Positions 1 through 7,704 are shown, numbered from the stretch's first letter. The stretch is DNA of 33,283 nt from Sporomusa sp. (GCA_029256645.1 JAQSXM010000002.1:1-33283); one strand, 5' to 3'. Notes: a model not told the origin generated them from the sequence alone. Numbers and translations: made by a program.

Positions 1-1
1 C

Positions 2-319
2 TTTGCCTATGATCCTGATCTTTATCTTATGGATGAACCGTTTGGCCCCTTGGATGCCCAGACCAGAGTTAAAATTGGCAGTGCCTTCTTAAAAATGTGG
101 GAAAAGGTAGGCAAGAGTGTACTGTTTGTAACTCATGATATCGAGGAAGCTATTGTGCTTTCCGACCGGGTTATTGTAATGAGCAAGCGGCCCGGCAGAA
201 TAAAAGCTGAGTTTACCATCGACATTGAACGGCCGCGTCCCTATTATGATGCGCGGTTTGATGCACGTTTTAAGGAACTGCAGAAGGAAATCTGGGACCA
301 GATTGCGACGGAAGCGTGA
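2..319 (+). CDS. ABC transporter ATP-binding protein, NitT/TauT type (5' end outside window)
   Basis: C-terminal part of the ATPase of a NitT/TauT/SsuB-type importer; it energises uptake through the permease and binding protein encoded next. The open frame runs in from the window edge at base 2. It starts within the Walker B segment (LYLMDEPFGPLDA), followed by the H-loop region (LFVTHDIEEAIVLSDRVIVMS) and the family's usual C-terminal stretch (RPRPYYDARF). Walker A and the signature motif lie upstream, so about 105 residues are visible of a family length near 250. The stop lies 22 bases before the permease start, fitting one transcript. The family is clear; the transported substrate cannot be read from this part. 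Confidence 0.93.
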   Translation, partial: FAYDPDLYLMDEPFGPLDAQTRVKIGSAFLKMWEKVGKSVLFVTHDIEEAIVLSDRVIVMSKRPGRIKAEFTIDIERPRPYYDARFDARFKELQKEIWDQIATEA

Positions 320-341
320 CATAAGTAAGGTGGTGATGTTT

Positions 342-1157
342 ATGGAAGAGGTATTGTCAGAACAACAAAAAACAAAAACAGGGAAAAAAACCAAAGTTTC
401 AGCTCAACAGCAAATTATTCTGGGGAGAATTTTAACCGGGGTGATTGTTTTAAGCCTGTGGCAGGGACTTTCCGGCAGTGTTATTAAAGAGACTTGGATC
501 AGTCAGCCGTCTTTGATTATTAAGCGGCTAATTAAAATGACCATGGATGGCAGTTTGTGGTTTCATCTTAGTATCACGCTGGAAGAAATGCTGATTGGTT
601 TGATTGTCGGCATGGTAGTGGGGACTGCTTTGGGAATAGTAATGGCAAACAGTGGCAAAGTACAGCATTATTTTTCGCCGTATATTATGGCCTTATCCAG
701 TTTGCCGCGGGCGGCGCTGGCACCGTTATTTGTGGTTTGGTTTGGGATTGGTCTGTATTCAAAAATTCTCATGGTAGTTATGATGGTGGTGTTTGTTGCC
801 TACTATAATGCCTATGAGGGCATACGTAATATTGATAACGATCTTATCCAAATGATGAATTCTTATAAGGCAACCAGAATGCAAAAACTCCGGTGGCTAA
901 TTTTGCCGTCTATCGCTCCCTGGGTTATGAACAGCTTGAGACTGGGTATCGGCACTTCGGCTATCGGGGCAGTGATTGCCGAAATGGTAGGGGCCAATCG
1001 CGGTGTCGGCTACTATATCAACTATGCCTCAGCCTTGATTGATACCACGGGCATTTTTGCCGGGTTGTTTGTTATTATGATCGTGGCGGTTATACTGGAT
1101 CAGATTATTGTATTGATTGAAAAAAGTATCTTTAAGTATCGCATACCGAATGAATAA
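342..1157 (+). CDS. ABC transporter permease, NitT/TauT (SsuC-like) family
   Basis: Inner-membrane permease of the same importer, about 271 residues. It has several hydrophobic membrane segments and the cytoplasmic EAA-type loop (around YKATRMQKLRWLILPSIAPW) that docks on the ATPase. The ribosome site AAGGTGGTG at 327-335 favours the ATG at 342. An ATG at 336 sits too close to it, and the longer frame reaching back to 225 would overlap the ATPase gene. The N-terminus has an unusually basic, Gln/Lys-rich stretch before the first membrane helix. The neighbours (ATPase, lipoprotein, UbiD/UbiX) suggest an organic-acid substrate, but nitrate, sulfonate and pyrimidine-precursor importers have the same architecture. 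Confidence 0.94.
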   Translation: MEEVLSEQQKTKTGKKTKVSAQQQIILGRILTGVIVLSLWQGLSGSVIKETWISQPSLIIKRLIKMTMDGSLWFHLSITLEEMLIGLIVGMVVGTALGIVMANSGKVQHYFSPYIMALSSLPRAALAPLFVVWFGIGLYSKILMVVMMVVFVAYYNAYEGIRNIDNDLIQMMNSYKATRMQKLRWLILPSIAPWVMNSLRLGIGTSAIGAVIAEMVGANRGVGYYINYASALIDTTGIFAGLFVIMIVAVILDQIIVLIEKSIFKYRIPNE

Positions 1158-1185
1158 TACAAATGCTGAAAGGTGAGGAGAAACT

Positions 1186-2166
1186 ATGAAAAACCTAAAC
1201 AAAATAATTACCATAATACTTGCGGTTGTGCTGACCATGATGGTGGCGGCGTGCGGCAGCGAAAAGCCTTCAAACCCGGCAAACGCCGGTACACCGCGCA
1301 AAACAATTAAAATCGGCATGGTGGGTCAGACAATCGGACCGGTAGGAGTAGCCATTAATGATGGTTCCTACAAAGCAGCCGGGCTTGATGTGGAATTTGT
1401 ATCCTTTAACTCCGGGGCCGATGCCGCACAGGCGTTGGTAGGCGGCAGCCTGGATGTATTCCAGGGCGGCTATGAACATGTGCTCAATCAGATCAATAAC
1501 GGCTTGGATGTCAAAGCCTTTGCGCTCTTAAACAATGGATCCAGTTATCAGTTATTGGTTCACAGGGATTCACCACTACAGCAAGTGGCTGATGTAAAAG
1601 GCAAGGTGTTAGGGGTAACCAAGGCCGGCAGCCTATCCGATACCACCCTCAAAGAAATATTAAGAGAAAACAAGATTGACACTGTTAAAGATGTGCAAAT
1701 CGTCAATGCCGGTACCGGTGCCACCATGTCGGCTGCGCTGGAATCGGGGAAAATAGCTGCAGGCATGGTCTCAGAACCTACCGCCTCCGCTATGACGGCT
1801 ACCGGCAACTATAAAGTGTTTGTGGATCCGACTTTTGATACAGCCGGGCTGGTGCTGATCGGTAAACCGGAATGGGCGAAAAACAATGCGGAAACCTTAA
1901 AGTTGTTTTTGTCTGTGACGAAAAAAGCGGCGGAAAAATCCATTGCTGACCCTTCCTATGCCACCAAAGCGTTAAAAGCCTGGTATCCAGATCTGGATGA
2001 TAAAGTGCTTACCAGTGCGGTCGTAAATATTTTCAAAAGAGTGCCTGCCAATCTAAAGGTAACAAAGACAGGTACCAATCAAGTACTGCAAACGCAGATA
2101 GCTGCCAAAATTATTTCTAAAGAAATCAGCTTTGAACAAGGGGTAGATCTTTCGTACCTTCCGTAA
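1186..2166 (+). CDS. ABC transporter substrate-binding lipoprotein, NMT1/SsuA-like
   Basis: Extracytoplasmic solute-binding protein of the importer, 326 residues. A lipoprotein signal peptide is visible: a basic start (MKNLNK), a hydrophobic core and the lipobox VAAC with Cys23 as the lipidated residue, then a Ser/Pro/Asn-rich linker. The mature part shows the NitT/TauT pattern, with KIGMVGQTIGPVGVAI at the front and SGADAAQALVGGSLDVFQGGYEH forming part of the ligand cleft. The ribosome site AGGTGAGGAG is just upstream. It is followed after 83 bases by the UbiD-family gene, so the ligand may be the acid that UbiD acts on. That is inference from gene order only. Confidence 0.93.
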   Translation: MKNLNKIITIILAVVLTMMVAACGSEKPSNPANAGTPRKTIKIGMVGQTIGPVGVAINDGSYKAAGLDVEFVSFNSGADAAQALVGGSLDVFQGGYEHVLNQINNGLDVKAFALLNNGSSYQLLVHRDSPLQQVADVKGKVLGVTKAGSLSDTTLKEILRENKIDTVKDVQIVNAGTGATMSAALESGKIAAGMVSEPTASAMTATGNYKVFVDPTFDTAGLVLIGKPEWAKNNAETLKLFLSVTKKAAEKSIADPSYATKALKAWYPDLDDKVLTSAVVNIFKRVPANLKVTKTGTNQVLQTQIAAKIISKEISFEQGVDLSYLP

Positions 2167-2178
2167 ATAATCACAGCA

Positions 2179-2206
2179 AGGCCTGCACCTTTGCGGCAGC
2201 GGGCCT
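2179..2206 (+). other. intra-operon stem-loop between binding-protein gene and ubiD-like gene
   Basis: AGGCCTGC (2179-2186) pairs with GCGGGCCT (2199-2206) through eight base pairs including one G-U. No T-run follows, so it is unlikely to terminate. Hairpins just downstream of binding-protein genes often protect the upstream mRNA and let the binding protein be made in excess of the membrane parts. That role is inferred here. Confidence 0.4.
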
Positions 2207-2249
2207 ACAGGGATAATCTGTCAATAATCGGTTCTTGGAGGGAAAGATT

Positions 2250-3602
2250 ATGCAAAAAGGTTTAAGAGATTTTCTCAGGATTCTTGAACAAAATGAGGAA
2301 TTGGTTGTAGTCAATAAAAAAGTTAATCCGTTGCATGTATCGGCCTTAATCAGCGATTCGAATAAAGCTGTTTTGCTCCGGGATGTGGACGGATATGATA
2401 TGCCGATCGTCGGCGGCCTGGTCCGCGATACACGCAAAATAGCCTTAGGCCTGGAGTGCCGTCATGATGAAATTGCACAGCGTTTATCGAATGCCATACA
2501 AAATCCGGTGGAAACAGTGATCGTAAAAGATGCTCCTCTCAAGGAAATTATTATTGGTGAAAAAGATATTGATTTGACGTTACTGCCACAAATTATGCAG
2601 CATGAAAAAGATGGCGGTCCTTATATCGGTTCGGGTGTGCAATTTGCTGTTCATGAAACATGGGGAAAAGATGCCGGCATTTACCGGCACATGTTCCGTA
2701 CCCAAAATACTATGGGGGTGGATTTTAATTCTCCCAATGATATCCGTTTGTTTTACTCTGATGCCTATGAAAAGGGAAAACCTTTGGAAATGGCTGTGGC
2801 TATTGGTTTGCATCCCATTGAACTTTTGGCGGCTGATTGCAGCGCGGCTACTGGTCTGTACGAAATGACTATTGCCGGTGGTTTAAGAAAAGAGCCGGTA
2901 GAAATGATTCCTTGCGAAACGATTGATGTGGAAGTGCCGGCTAATGCCGAAATCGTGCTGGAGTGCGAGGTTCTGCCGACCGGTTGGACAACCGATGAAG
3001 GGCGTTATGGAGAATTTCATGGAATTTCCGGTGATGTTAAAAAGAATCCGGTTGTGAAAGTAAAGACTATTACCCGGCGTAAAGATGCCATCTTTCACTC
3101 CTTAATTATGCCCTGGGAGGTATACGGCCTTGGGGCGCCAAACCGTGAATTGCAGGCCTATAATATTTTAAAGGCAGTGCGACTGCGCCCTAAAGCTATT
3201 CGTACGACGGTAGGTTCCTGCAACTTCTTTGAACTCATTGTATCTCTTGACAACCCCAAACCGGGTGAAGGCAAAGCGGCCATCACGGCTCTCATGGCCA
3301 TGATGGGGGTTAAACTAATTACCGTAGTGGATGATGACATTGATATTTATGACGATGAACAGGTTCGCTGGGCTGTGGCATTAAGAATGCAAGCCGACAA
3401 AGATGTTTTAATTGTAAGCAATTTGCAGGCAAAGCATGTCGATCCTTCAGTTCGCTCTTCCGAATTGCCCAAAGGGCAAATGCCGACTACCAGTAAAATG
3501 GGAATTGATGCTACCATTCCGGTCGGTATTCCGCGCAAGGCTTACGAGCGTCTTCAATATTTCAATCCTGACAATGTGCATCTGTCAGATTATCTGGACT
3601 AA
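2250..3602 (+). CDS. UbiD-family prenylated-FMN-dependent (de)carboxylase
   Basis: Reversible decarboxylase of the UbiD family, 450 residues; it uses prenylated FMN made by UbiX and acts on aromatic or alpha,beta-unsaturated acids. The family's Glu-containing signature is visible at about residues 249-257 (DEGRYGEFHG), with the usual C-terminal segments VVDDDIDIYDDEQVRWAVA and SKMGIDATIP. The ATG at 2250 is chosen because TGGAGGG (2236-2242) gives proper spacing; a TTG at 2235 overlaps that site. The 67-residue gene follows after 12 bases, then an LpdD-like gene and ubiX. This set recalls the gallate decarboxylase arrangement (LpdC, LpdD, LpdB). No quinone-pathway gene is nearby, so a catabolic hydroxybenzoate-type or other acid is more likely than ubiquinone/menaquinone synthesis. 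The exact substrate is unknown. Confidence 0.93.
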   Translation: MQKGLRDFLRILEQNEELVVVNKKVNPLHVSALISDSNKAVLLRDVDGYDMPIVGGLVRDTRKIALGLECRHDEIAQRLSNAIQNPVETVIVKDAPLKEIIIGEKDIDLTLLPQIMQHEKDGGPYIGSGVQFAVHETWGKDAGIYRHMFRTQNTMGVDFNSPNDIRLFYSDAYEKGKPLEMAVAIGLHPIELLAADCSAATGLYEMTIAGGLRKEPVEMIPCETIDVEVPANAEIVLECEVLPTGWTTDEGRYGEFHGISGDVKKNPVVKVKTITRRKDAIFHSLIMPWEVYGLGAPNRELQAYNILKAVRLRPKAIRTTVGSCNFFELIVSLDNPKPGEGKAAITALMAMMGVKLITVVDDDIDIYDDEQVRWAVALRMQADKDVLIVSNLQAKHVDPSVRSSELPKGQMPTTSKMGIDATIPVGIPRKAYERLQYFNPDNVHLSDYLD

Positions 3603-3614
3603 GGGGGAGTAGAG

Positions 3615-3818
3615 ATGGAAATCACAGCATTATCCAGGGAAATCGAAACTTATATTAAAGCAGAACCGCGCTTTTTTGCCGATGTTCTCAGAAAATTTAA
3701 GACTAATCCTTATAGAAATATACTGTTAGCCTGGGCAATCATTCGTGAGAAGAATATTTTGCAACGCAACGAGGAAGGTCATTATTTAATTAATGGTATA
3801 GATGCTGTTAAAGACTAA
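3615..3818 (+). CDS. small hypothetical protein in UbiD/UbiX operon (67 aa)
   Basis: I do not recognise this 67-residue protein. It has a good ribosome site (GGGGGAG, 3603-3609), begins 12 bases after the ubiD-like stop and is followed within 30 bases by the LpdD-like gene, so it is very likely translated as part of the operon. The sequence is soluble and charged, without Cys. The second half (LLAWAIIREKNILQRNEEGHYLI) looks like a helix followed by a short beta hairpin, as in winged-helix folds; this is only a visual impression. It lacks the Cys-rich pattern of the BsdD/VdcD small subunit. It could be an accessory subunit of the decarboxylase. Confidence 0.75.
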   Translation: MEITALSREIETYIKAEPRFFADVLRKFKTNPYRNILLAWAIIREKNILQRNEEGHYLINGIDAVKD

Positions 3819-3845
3819 TGTTTTGAGAATGAGGCGAGGCGGTCC

Positions 3846-4214
3846 ATGATTGAAATCAATAAAACGCAGGGCGACATAAATATAAGCTTGCAGGCGATCG
3901 CGATGGGCAGTCAATGGAACATAGTTATTACCGGAGGTGCAGCCCATTTGGGAGCTGTCGCACTGGCTATTCCCCGTCTTAGCTTATCCGGTTCAGGAAA
4001 AATCAGCGCATCTGCATCGGTATTAAGTGTCACCGGGCATATGGATGACGAAATTGCCAGACCGGCTGCTCTATTTTTTGCTAAAGAACTGAATCAGTCA
4101 GTGGTTGTCAGTTGTGGCATTCATTATGATCAAATATCGGCAGAAGCAGTGCAGCGTATAAAAAAGCTCGTGGAAGAAACTCAGACAGAGTTCCTGGAAA
4201 AGATACGTATATAA
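3846..4214 (+). CDS. LpdD-like prenylated flavin chaperone family protein
   Basis: This 122-residue protein matches the small LpdD-type family found with UbiD/UbiX decarboxylases such as gallate decarboxylase. Seen motifs are ITGGAAHLGAVALAIP at about residues 29-44, SASASVLSVTGHMDDEIARP at about 54-73, and a C-terminal VVVSCGIHYDQISAEAVQRI. The GG-x-HxGAxALA and GHxxDExAxP patterns are those I associate with this family. The proposed role is delivery or protection of prenylated FMN during assembly of the decarboxylase. It starts with an ATG behind a GAGGCGAGG site and lies between the 67-residue gene and ubiX. The assignment rests on motif memory, not a search. Confidence 0.75.
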   Translation: MIEINKTQGDINISLQAIAMGSQWNIVITGGAAHLGAVALAIPRLSLSGSGKISASASVLSVTGHMDDEIARPAALFFAKELNQSVVVSCGIHYDQISAEAVQRIKKLVEETQTEFLEKIRI

Positions 4215-4258
4215 GATGATGAAGCAGTTGCTATAGGGGAAGGGAGCAGTACTATCTA

Positions 4259-4861
4259 ATGAAACTAATTGTTGGTATAACCGGCGCAAGCGGATCAATC
4301 TATGCACAATCACTTTTGGCGGCATTACATGATCTTTCAATAGATATAGCAGTTATCATGAGCAACATGGGACAAAAGGTGATGGAATATGAGTGCGGTA
4401 TCACATCGACAGAAATTGCCAAACAATATACAATTTATGATAATAGTGACCTGTTTGCGCCTGTAGCCAGCGGCTCACAGAAATGGGACGGCATGATCAT
4501 TGTGCCTTGTTCGGTGAATACCATGGGGGCGATCGCCAATGGAGTAGGCGATACGCTCTTGCTGCGGGCTGCTTCCGTAACCCTTAAGGAAAGTCGTAAA
4601 CTGCTGATGGTGATTAGAGAAACACCGCTAAGTCTTATCAATCTGGAGAATATGTGCAAATTGGCCAGGGCTGGCGTCTGCATCATGCCAGCGTCACCTG
4701 GGTTCTACAACCGCCCAACCAAAATTGAAGATATTGTAGATGGAATGATCAGCCGTATACTTGATCAATTTAACGTTGAACATAGTATAGGACAACGTTG
4801 GCAGGAGGAACAACATGGGACGGGGGGACAGGTTCCTTGTCCCATTATAAAGCTATTTTAA
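4259..4861 (+). CDS. ubiX: UbiX-family flavin prenyltransferase with altered C-terminus
   Basis: Makes prenylated FMN from FMN and dimethylallyl phosphate for the UbiD-family enzyme upstream. The FMN-binding start (GITGASGSIYA), the central PCSVNTMGAIANGVGDTLLLRAA segment and RETPLSLINLENM are typical, as is MPASPGFYNRPTKIEDIVD near the end. The frame is 200 residues, but its last 15 or so codons (from 4815) are read through a REP-like palindrome and end in a T-rich stretch. The native protein probably ended near RWQEEQ. A ribosome-site-like AGGAGGAA followed by ATG at 4815 just before the palindrome suggests that a further operon gene once began there. The catalytic core is intact, so activity is expected. 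Confidence 0.92.
   Translation: MKLIVGITGASGSIYAQSLLAALHDLSIDIAVIMSNMGQKVMEYECGITSTEIAKQYTIYDNSDLFAPVASGSQKWDGMIIVPCSVNTMGAIANGVGDTLLLRAASVTLKESRKLLMVIRETPLSLINLENMCKLARAGVCIMPASPGFYNRPTKIEDIVDGMISRILDQFNVEHSIGQRWQEEQHGTGGQVPCPIIKLF
4815..4845. repeat. REP-like palindrome inside 3' end of ubiX
   Basis: Perfect arms ATGGGAC (4815-4821) and GTCCCAT (4839-4845) enclose a G-rich spacer with GGGGGGACAGG. The layout resembles the dispersed GGGACAGG...CTTGTCCC palindromes of many anaerobic Firmicutes and proteobacteria, some of which are mobilised by REP-associated tyrosine transposases. No transposase gene is in the window. It sits exactly at the point where the operon's coding content stops. Confidence 0.6.
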
Positions 4862-4866
4862 TATAT

Positions 4867-4942
4867 TTGGAGGAAGGCCCTCCAAACCGCCATTTAGGTG
4901 GAGGTCTCAAACCACCGTAAGCTGCTATGGACAAAGCCATGG
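4867..4942. repeat. cluster of short hairpins (composite intergenic repeat)
   Basis: Several small stem-loops follow one another. TTGGAGG (4867-4873) pairs with CCTCCAA (4879-4885); CCGCC pairs with GGTGG a few bases on; CTATGG (4925-4930) pairs with CCATGG (4937-4942). No reading frame with a ribosome site crosses it. Density and spacing suggest a multi-hairpin intergenic repeat rather than a terminator, as no T-run follows any stem. Confidence 0.45.
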
Positions 4943-4957
4943 TAGGGGTAAGACACC

Positions 4958-5011
4958 GGGGACGCTCCTTATTTGTCAACTCTATGAAAGGGACAAATAG
5001 GGGCGTTCCCC
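4958..5011. repeat. 20-bp-arm imperfect inverted repeat
   Basis: GGGGACGCTCCTTATTTGTC (4958-4977) and the segment 4992-5011 (GACAAATAGGGG...TTCCCC) form an almost complete palindrome around a 14-base loop, followed by TTTTACATAATT. It is another REP-like element by form and could act as a terminator in the plus direction. Together with the palindromes at 4815 and 4867 it makes a repeat patch of about 200 bases. Confidence 0.55.
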
Positions 5012-5252
5012 TTTTACATAATTGAGGTATAATGCTGTTAGCGGTGATGGCTAATGGGCAGGCAAGCGAGACAATTAAGTAGCAGCGGTTTTTATGTCCA
5101 CCTTTTACTCCGGGAAAAGCTAACGAGTAAATGTTTGTGCTTCTGGGAAATCTAATAATCAAAGAATGGTAAATTGTGTTCGAAAATTATTTCTCTCTAC
5201 TGAAATTAAGCTATCCGGCGGATATAATACTATACACGAGGAATTTGAGTAA
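5012..5252 (+). other. non-coding spacer ahead of AI-2E gene
   Basis: No gene is supported here. TATAAT hexamers occur at 5028-5033 and near 5222-5227, either of which could be a -10 element for the gene at 5253, but no convincing -35 is placed in front of them. Base composition falls visibly towards AT across this stretch. Confidence 0.3.
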
Positions 5253-6377
5253 ATGAATTACAATGATAAAGTTATAAGTATTACTAAGTATTTCGTATTA
5301 GCAGCATTTTTAGTACTTTTAATAAAGTATTCTGAGGGAATTTTATTACATCTAAAAAATATTGGTAACGCAGCTTTACCGCTAATCTATGGATTAGTTA
5401 TAGCTTATATTTTAAATATCTTAACGGAAAAGTTAGAGAAAATGTACTTTCCTAAATCAAATAACAAAATTATAAAGGAATCGAGAAGAATTGTTTGTAT
5501 CTTCTTATCCATATTGCTAATAACAGGCATAACAGTAATAGTAACTTTGATAGTTATACCGGAATTTGTGAATGCAGTCTCAGTTATAATAACTGTAATA
5601 CCAGTCGCTTTAGAAAACCTGAAAGATTTCATTTCGACTAATAACGATAAGTATAAAGTAATTGGAGAAGCATTAGCGACACTACAAATCGATCTTGATG
5701 GAATTCTAAGAGATGCTAAGTCTGCCGCAGCAAGTGTATTTGTAGGTATTTTAAATTCTATTTTTTCCTTTGTTGGTTCTTTAACAAATAGTTTAATAAC
5801 CATTGTTATTTCAACTGTATTTGCTATTTATGTTCTAGTAGAAAAAGAAAAGTTATCTATCCAGATAAGAAAGATAATGAAGGCGTTCTTGAAAAGTAAA
5901 ACTATAGAGAAGATAGACTATTTGTTTGATGTTACTGATCGTGCATTCTCAAATTTTATTGTAGGGCAATGTGTAGAAGCATTTATTTTAGGCTGCTTAT
6001 GCACTACTGGGATGATTTTGTTTACGTTTCCCTTTGCTGTTACAGTTGGGATTTTAATCGGAGTCACTTCGTTAATTCCAATTATTGGAGGATATTTAGG
6101 CGCAGCATTAGGATTTTTTTTGATTCTGACAGTAAGTCCAATGAAGGCTCTATTATTTTTAATTTTTATAACTATACTTCAGCTATTGGAAAACAATCTT
6201 ATTTATCCTAGAGTAGTAGGGTCAAGCATAGGACTTCCAGGGATTTGGGTATTTACTGCAATAACACTAGGTGGCGGGCTGGGTGGAATTGTTGGCATGC
6301 TCTTGAGTGTGCCTATAGCTGCAAGTATTTATAAATTATTTATCGATAAGGTTGACGATCATTTTCAGGATATGTAG
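5253..6377 (+). CDS. AI-2E family (PerM/UPF0118-type) membrane transporter
   Basis: Polytopic membrane protein of 374 residues. Hydrophobic segments cluster at the N-terminus (two to three helices), a soluble central stretch covers about residues 110-150, and further helices follow, ending with the family's GLPGIWVFTAITLGGGLGGIVGMLLSVP block near residues 325-355. The family was named for autoinducer-2 export, but members also move other solutes or ions; the substrate here is unknown. Ribosome site GAGGA (5238-5242), ATG at 5253. The codons are strongly AT-rich compared with both flanks, and the gene sits directly after a patch of palindromic repeats, both consistent with acquisition by transfer. 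It appears monocistronic. Confidence 0.9.
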   Translation: MNYNDKVISITKYFVLAAFLVLLIKYSEGILLHLKNIGNAALPLIYGLVIAYILNILTEKLEKMYFPKSNNKIIKESRRIVCIFLSILLITGITVIVTLIVIPEFVNAVSVIITVIPVALENLKDFISTNNDKYKVIGEALATLQIDLDGILRDAKSAAASVFVGILNSIFSFVGSLTNSLITIVISTVFAIYVLVEKEKLSIQIRKIMKAFLKSKTIEKIDYLFDVTDRAFSNFIVGQCVEAFILGCLCTTGMILFTFPFAVTVGILIGVTSLIPIIGGYLGAALGFFLILTVSPMKALLFLIFITILQLLENNLIYPRVVGSSIGLPGIWVFTAITLGGGLGGIVGMLLSVPIAASIYKLFIDKVDDHFQDM

Positions 6378-6492
6378 GGTATGAAAAGACGGTATCATTG
6401 TATAACAGGCAGGAGCTTTTTATTGTATGATTAATATTTGACGCGTAGGAAAGACAGTCATATCGGGCAACATTGCCTACGAGTTGTCGAAA

Positions 6493-7590
6493 TTAGGTTA
6501 TATCATCTCTTTTTAAGCTAAAATAAAAGGCAGCTCCTTCGTTGACTTTTCCGGTCATCCAAGCTATACCCTGATGCCTTTTGAGGATTTTTTGGCAGAT
6601 GGCTAATCCTACTCCGGAACCTTCAAATTCATTATTGGAATGAAGTCGCTGGAAGATGTTAAACAGTCGGGATGCATATCTCATGTCAAAACCCACGCCA
6701 TTGTCATGGACAGCAACAATATATTCAGTTTCAGTCTGTGTAGATGTAACGTTAATAGAGGCTTTTGATTTATGACGCGTATACTTTAAGGCGTTAGCAA
6801 GGATGTTTTGTACAAGAAGTTTAAGCATTAGAACATCGCCTTGGAGTGTAGGGAGTGGAGCCAGTGTAAATTCAATATCTCGCACAGGTTCCAGGGCAAC
6901 TAGTTCAGTATATGTTTCGGAAAACAACTGGCTCAGGTTAATCGCCGTCAGATTCATCTTTATTTCCGACATACGGGATAAATCAAGCAGATGATCAATG
7001 ATTTGGACGATTTCCTGCGATTTTTCCTGGATATTGCTGATTAGTTCCTGGCCTTCTGCATCAATTTTATCTGCATAATCAGCAGCAAGATATTCGGTAA
7101 GTTTATTTAGGGATAGTAACGGTGATTTAAGATCATGGGCGACAGAGTAGCAAAAACTGTCTAGTTCCTTATTCGCATGTTGCAGGGATTCAGCCTGTTT
7201 TTTTAGTTTGATGTGGGTGTTGACTCGGGCGAGCAGTTCCGAAGTATTAAAGGGTTTAGCTACATAGTCCTGTGCGCCTAGATTAAATCCTTTGCTGATA
7301 CTTACTTCATCATTAAGAGAGGTCAAAAATATGATGGGAACTGAGCTGAATTTAGGATCGCTTTTGATCATCTGGCAGATCTCAAAACCATCCATTTCCG
7401 GCATATAGATATCAAGGAGAATTAAGTCAGGGATATGCTGTTCCAGCAGTTTTAAAGCTGTATTGCCTTTGGTAGCAACGCGGACATTAAAATTATTGGC
7501 TCGGAGGACAACTACCGCAGTTTCAATGTGTTCAGGGGTATCATCAACGATAAGTATTGTTGGTTGATTGGCAGGCTGATTAAATTCCAT
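6493..7590 (-). CDS. REC-HisKA-HATPase hybrid kinase (cytoplasmic)
   Basis: A 365-residue soluble signalling protein with an N-terminal receiver (about residues 11-127; acidic DD at 16-17, phospho-acceptor Asp60 in LILLDIYMPEMDG, Lys112 in AKPF). A short coiled linker follows, then a dimerisation/phospho-acceptor domain (His152 in SVAHDLKSPL) and an ATPase domain with the N-box (LLVQNILANALKYT), HDNGVGFD and GSGVGLAI. No membrane helix or sensor domain is seen, so the receiver probably takes input from another kinase. The same arrangement occurs in phytochrome-associated and developmental relay proteins. It is divergent from the membrane hybrid kinase at 7907 and may exchange phosphate with it; this is inferred from adjacency. 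Confidence 0.93.
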   Translation of the reverse strand: MEFNQPANQPTILIVDDTPEHIETAVVVLRANNFNVRVATKGNTALKLLEQHIPDLILLDIYMPEMDGFEICQMIKSDPKFSSVPIIFLTSLNDEVSISKGFNLGAQDYVAKPFNTSELLARVNTHIKLKKQAESLQHANKELDSFCYSVAHDLKSPLLSLNKLTEYLAADYADKIDAEGQELISNIQEKSQEIVQIIDHLLDLSRMSEIKMNLTAINLSQLFSETYTELVALEPVRDIEFTLAPLPTLQGDVLMLKLLVQNILANALKYTRHKSKASINVTSTQTETEYIVAVHDNGVGFDMRYASRLFNIFQRLHSNNEFEGSGVGLAICQKILKRHQGIAWMTGKVNEGAAFYFSLKRDDIT

Positions 7591-7670
7591 TCCAGATCAT
7601 CTCCGTAAAGTCGTATGTTACTATTTATTTTAAATTAGTGATAACATAATCTCAAGATGCGCTGTTGATT

Positions 7671-7704
7671 AAAAAGATAAGAAAAGACTTGGCTTGTCCA
7701 AGTC
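7671..7704 (-). terminator. minus-strand terminator-like hairpin in leader of the REC-kinase gene
   Basis: GACTTGG (7686-7692) and CCAAGTC (7698-7704) form a 7-bp stem. Read on the minus strand it is followed by a T-rich run (complement of 7671-7685). It lies about 80 bases upstream of the minus-strand start at 7590, so it would act in that gene's leader if transcription starts to its right. No other minus-strand gene ends here. Confidence 0.4.

Noticed and set aside
2250..4861. ubiD/ubiX as part of ubiquinone or menaquinone synthesis
   Set aside because: No quinone-pathway neighbours; the LpdD-like gene and the ABC importer point to a catabolic or dedicated decarboxylase.
4845..5162. A 105-codon minus-strand frame across the repeat patch
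   Set aside because: It reads through several palindromes, has no ribosome site and gives a Pro/Gly/Arg-rich product typical of spurious frames.
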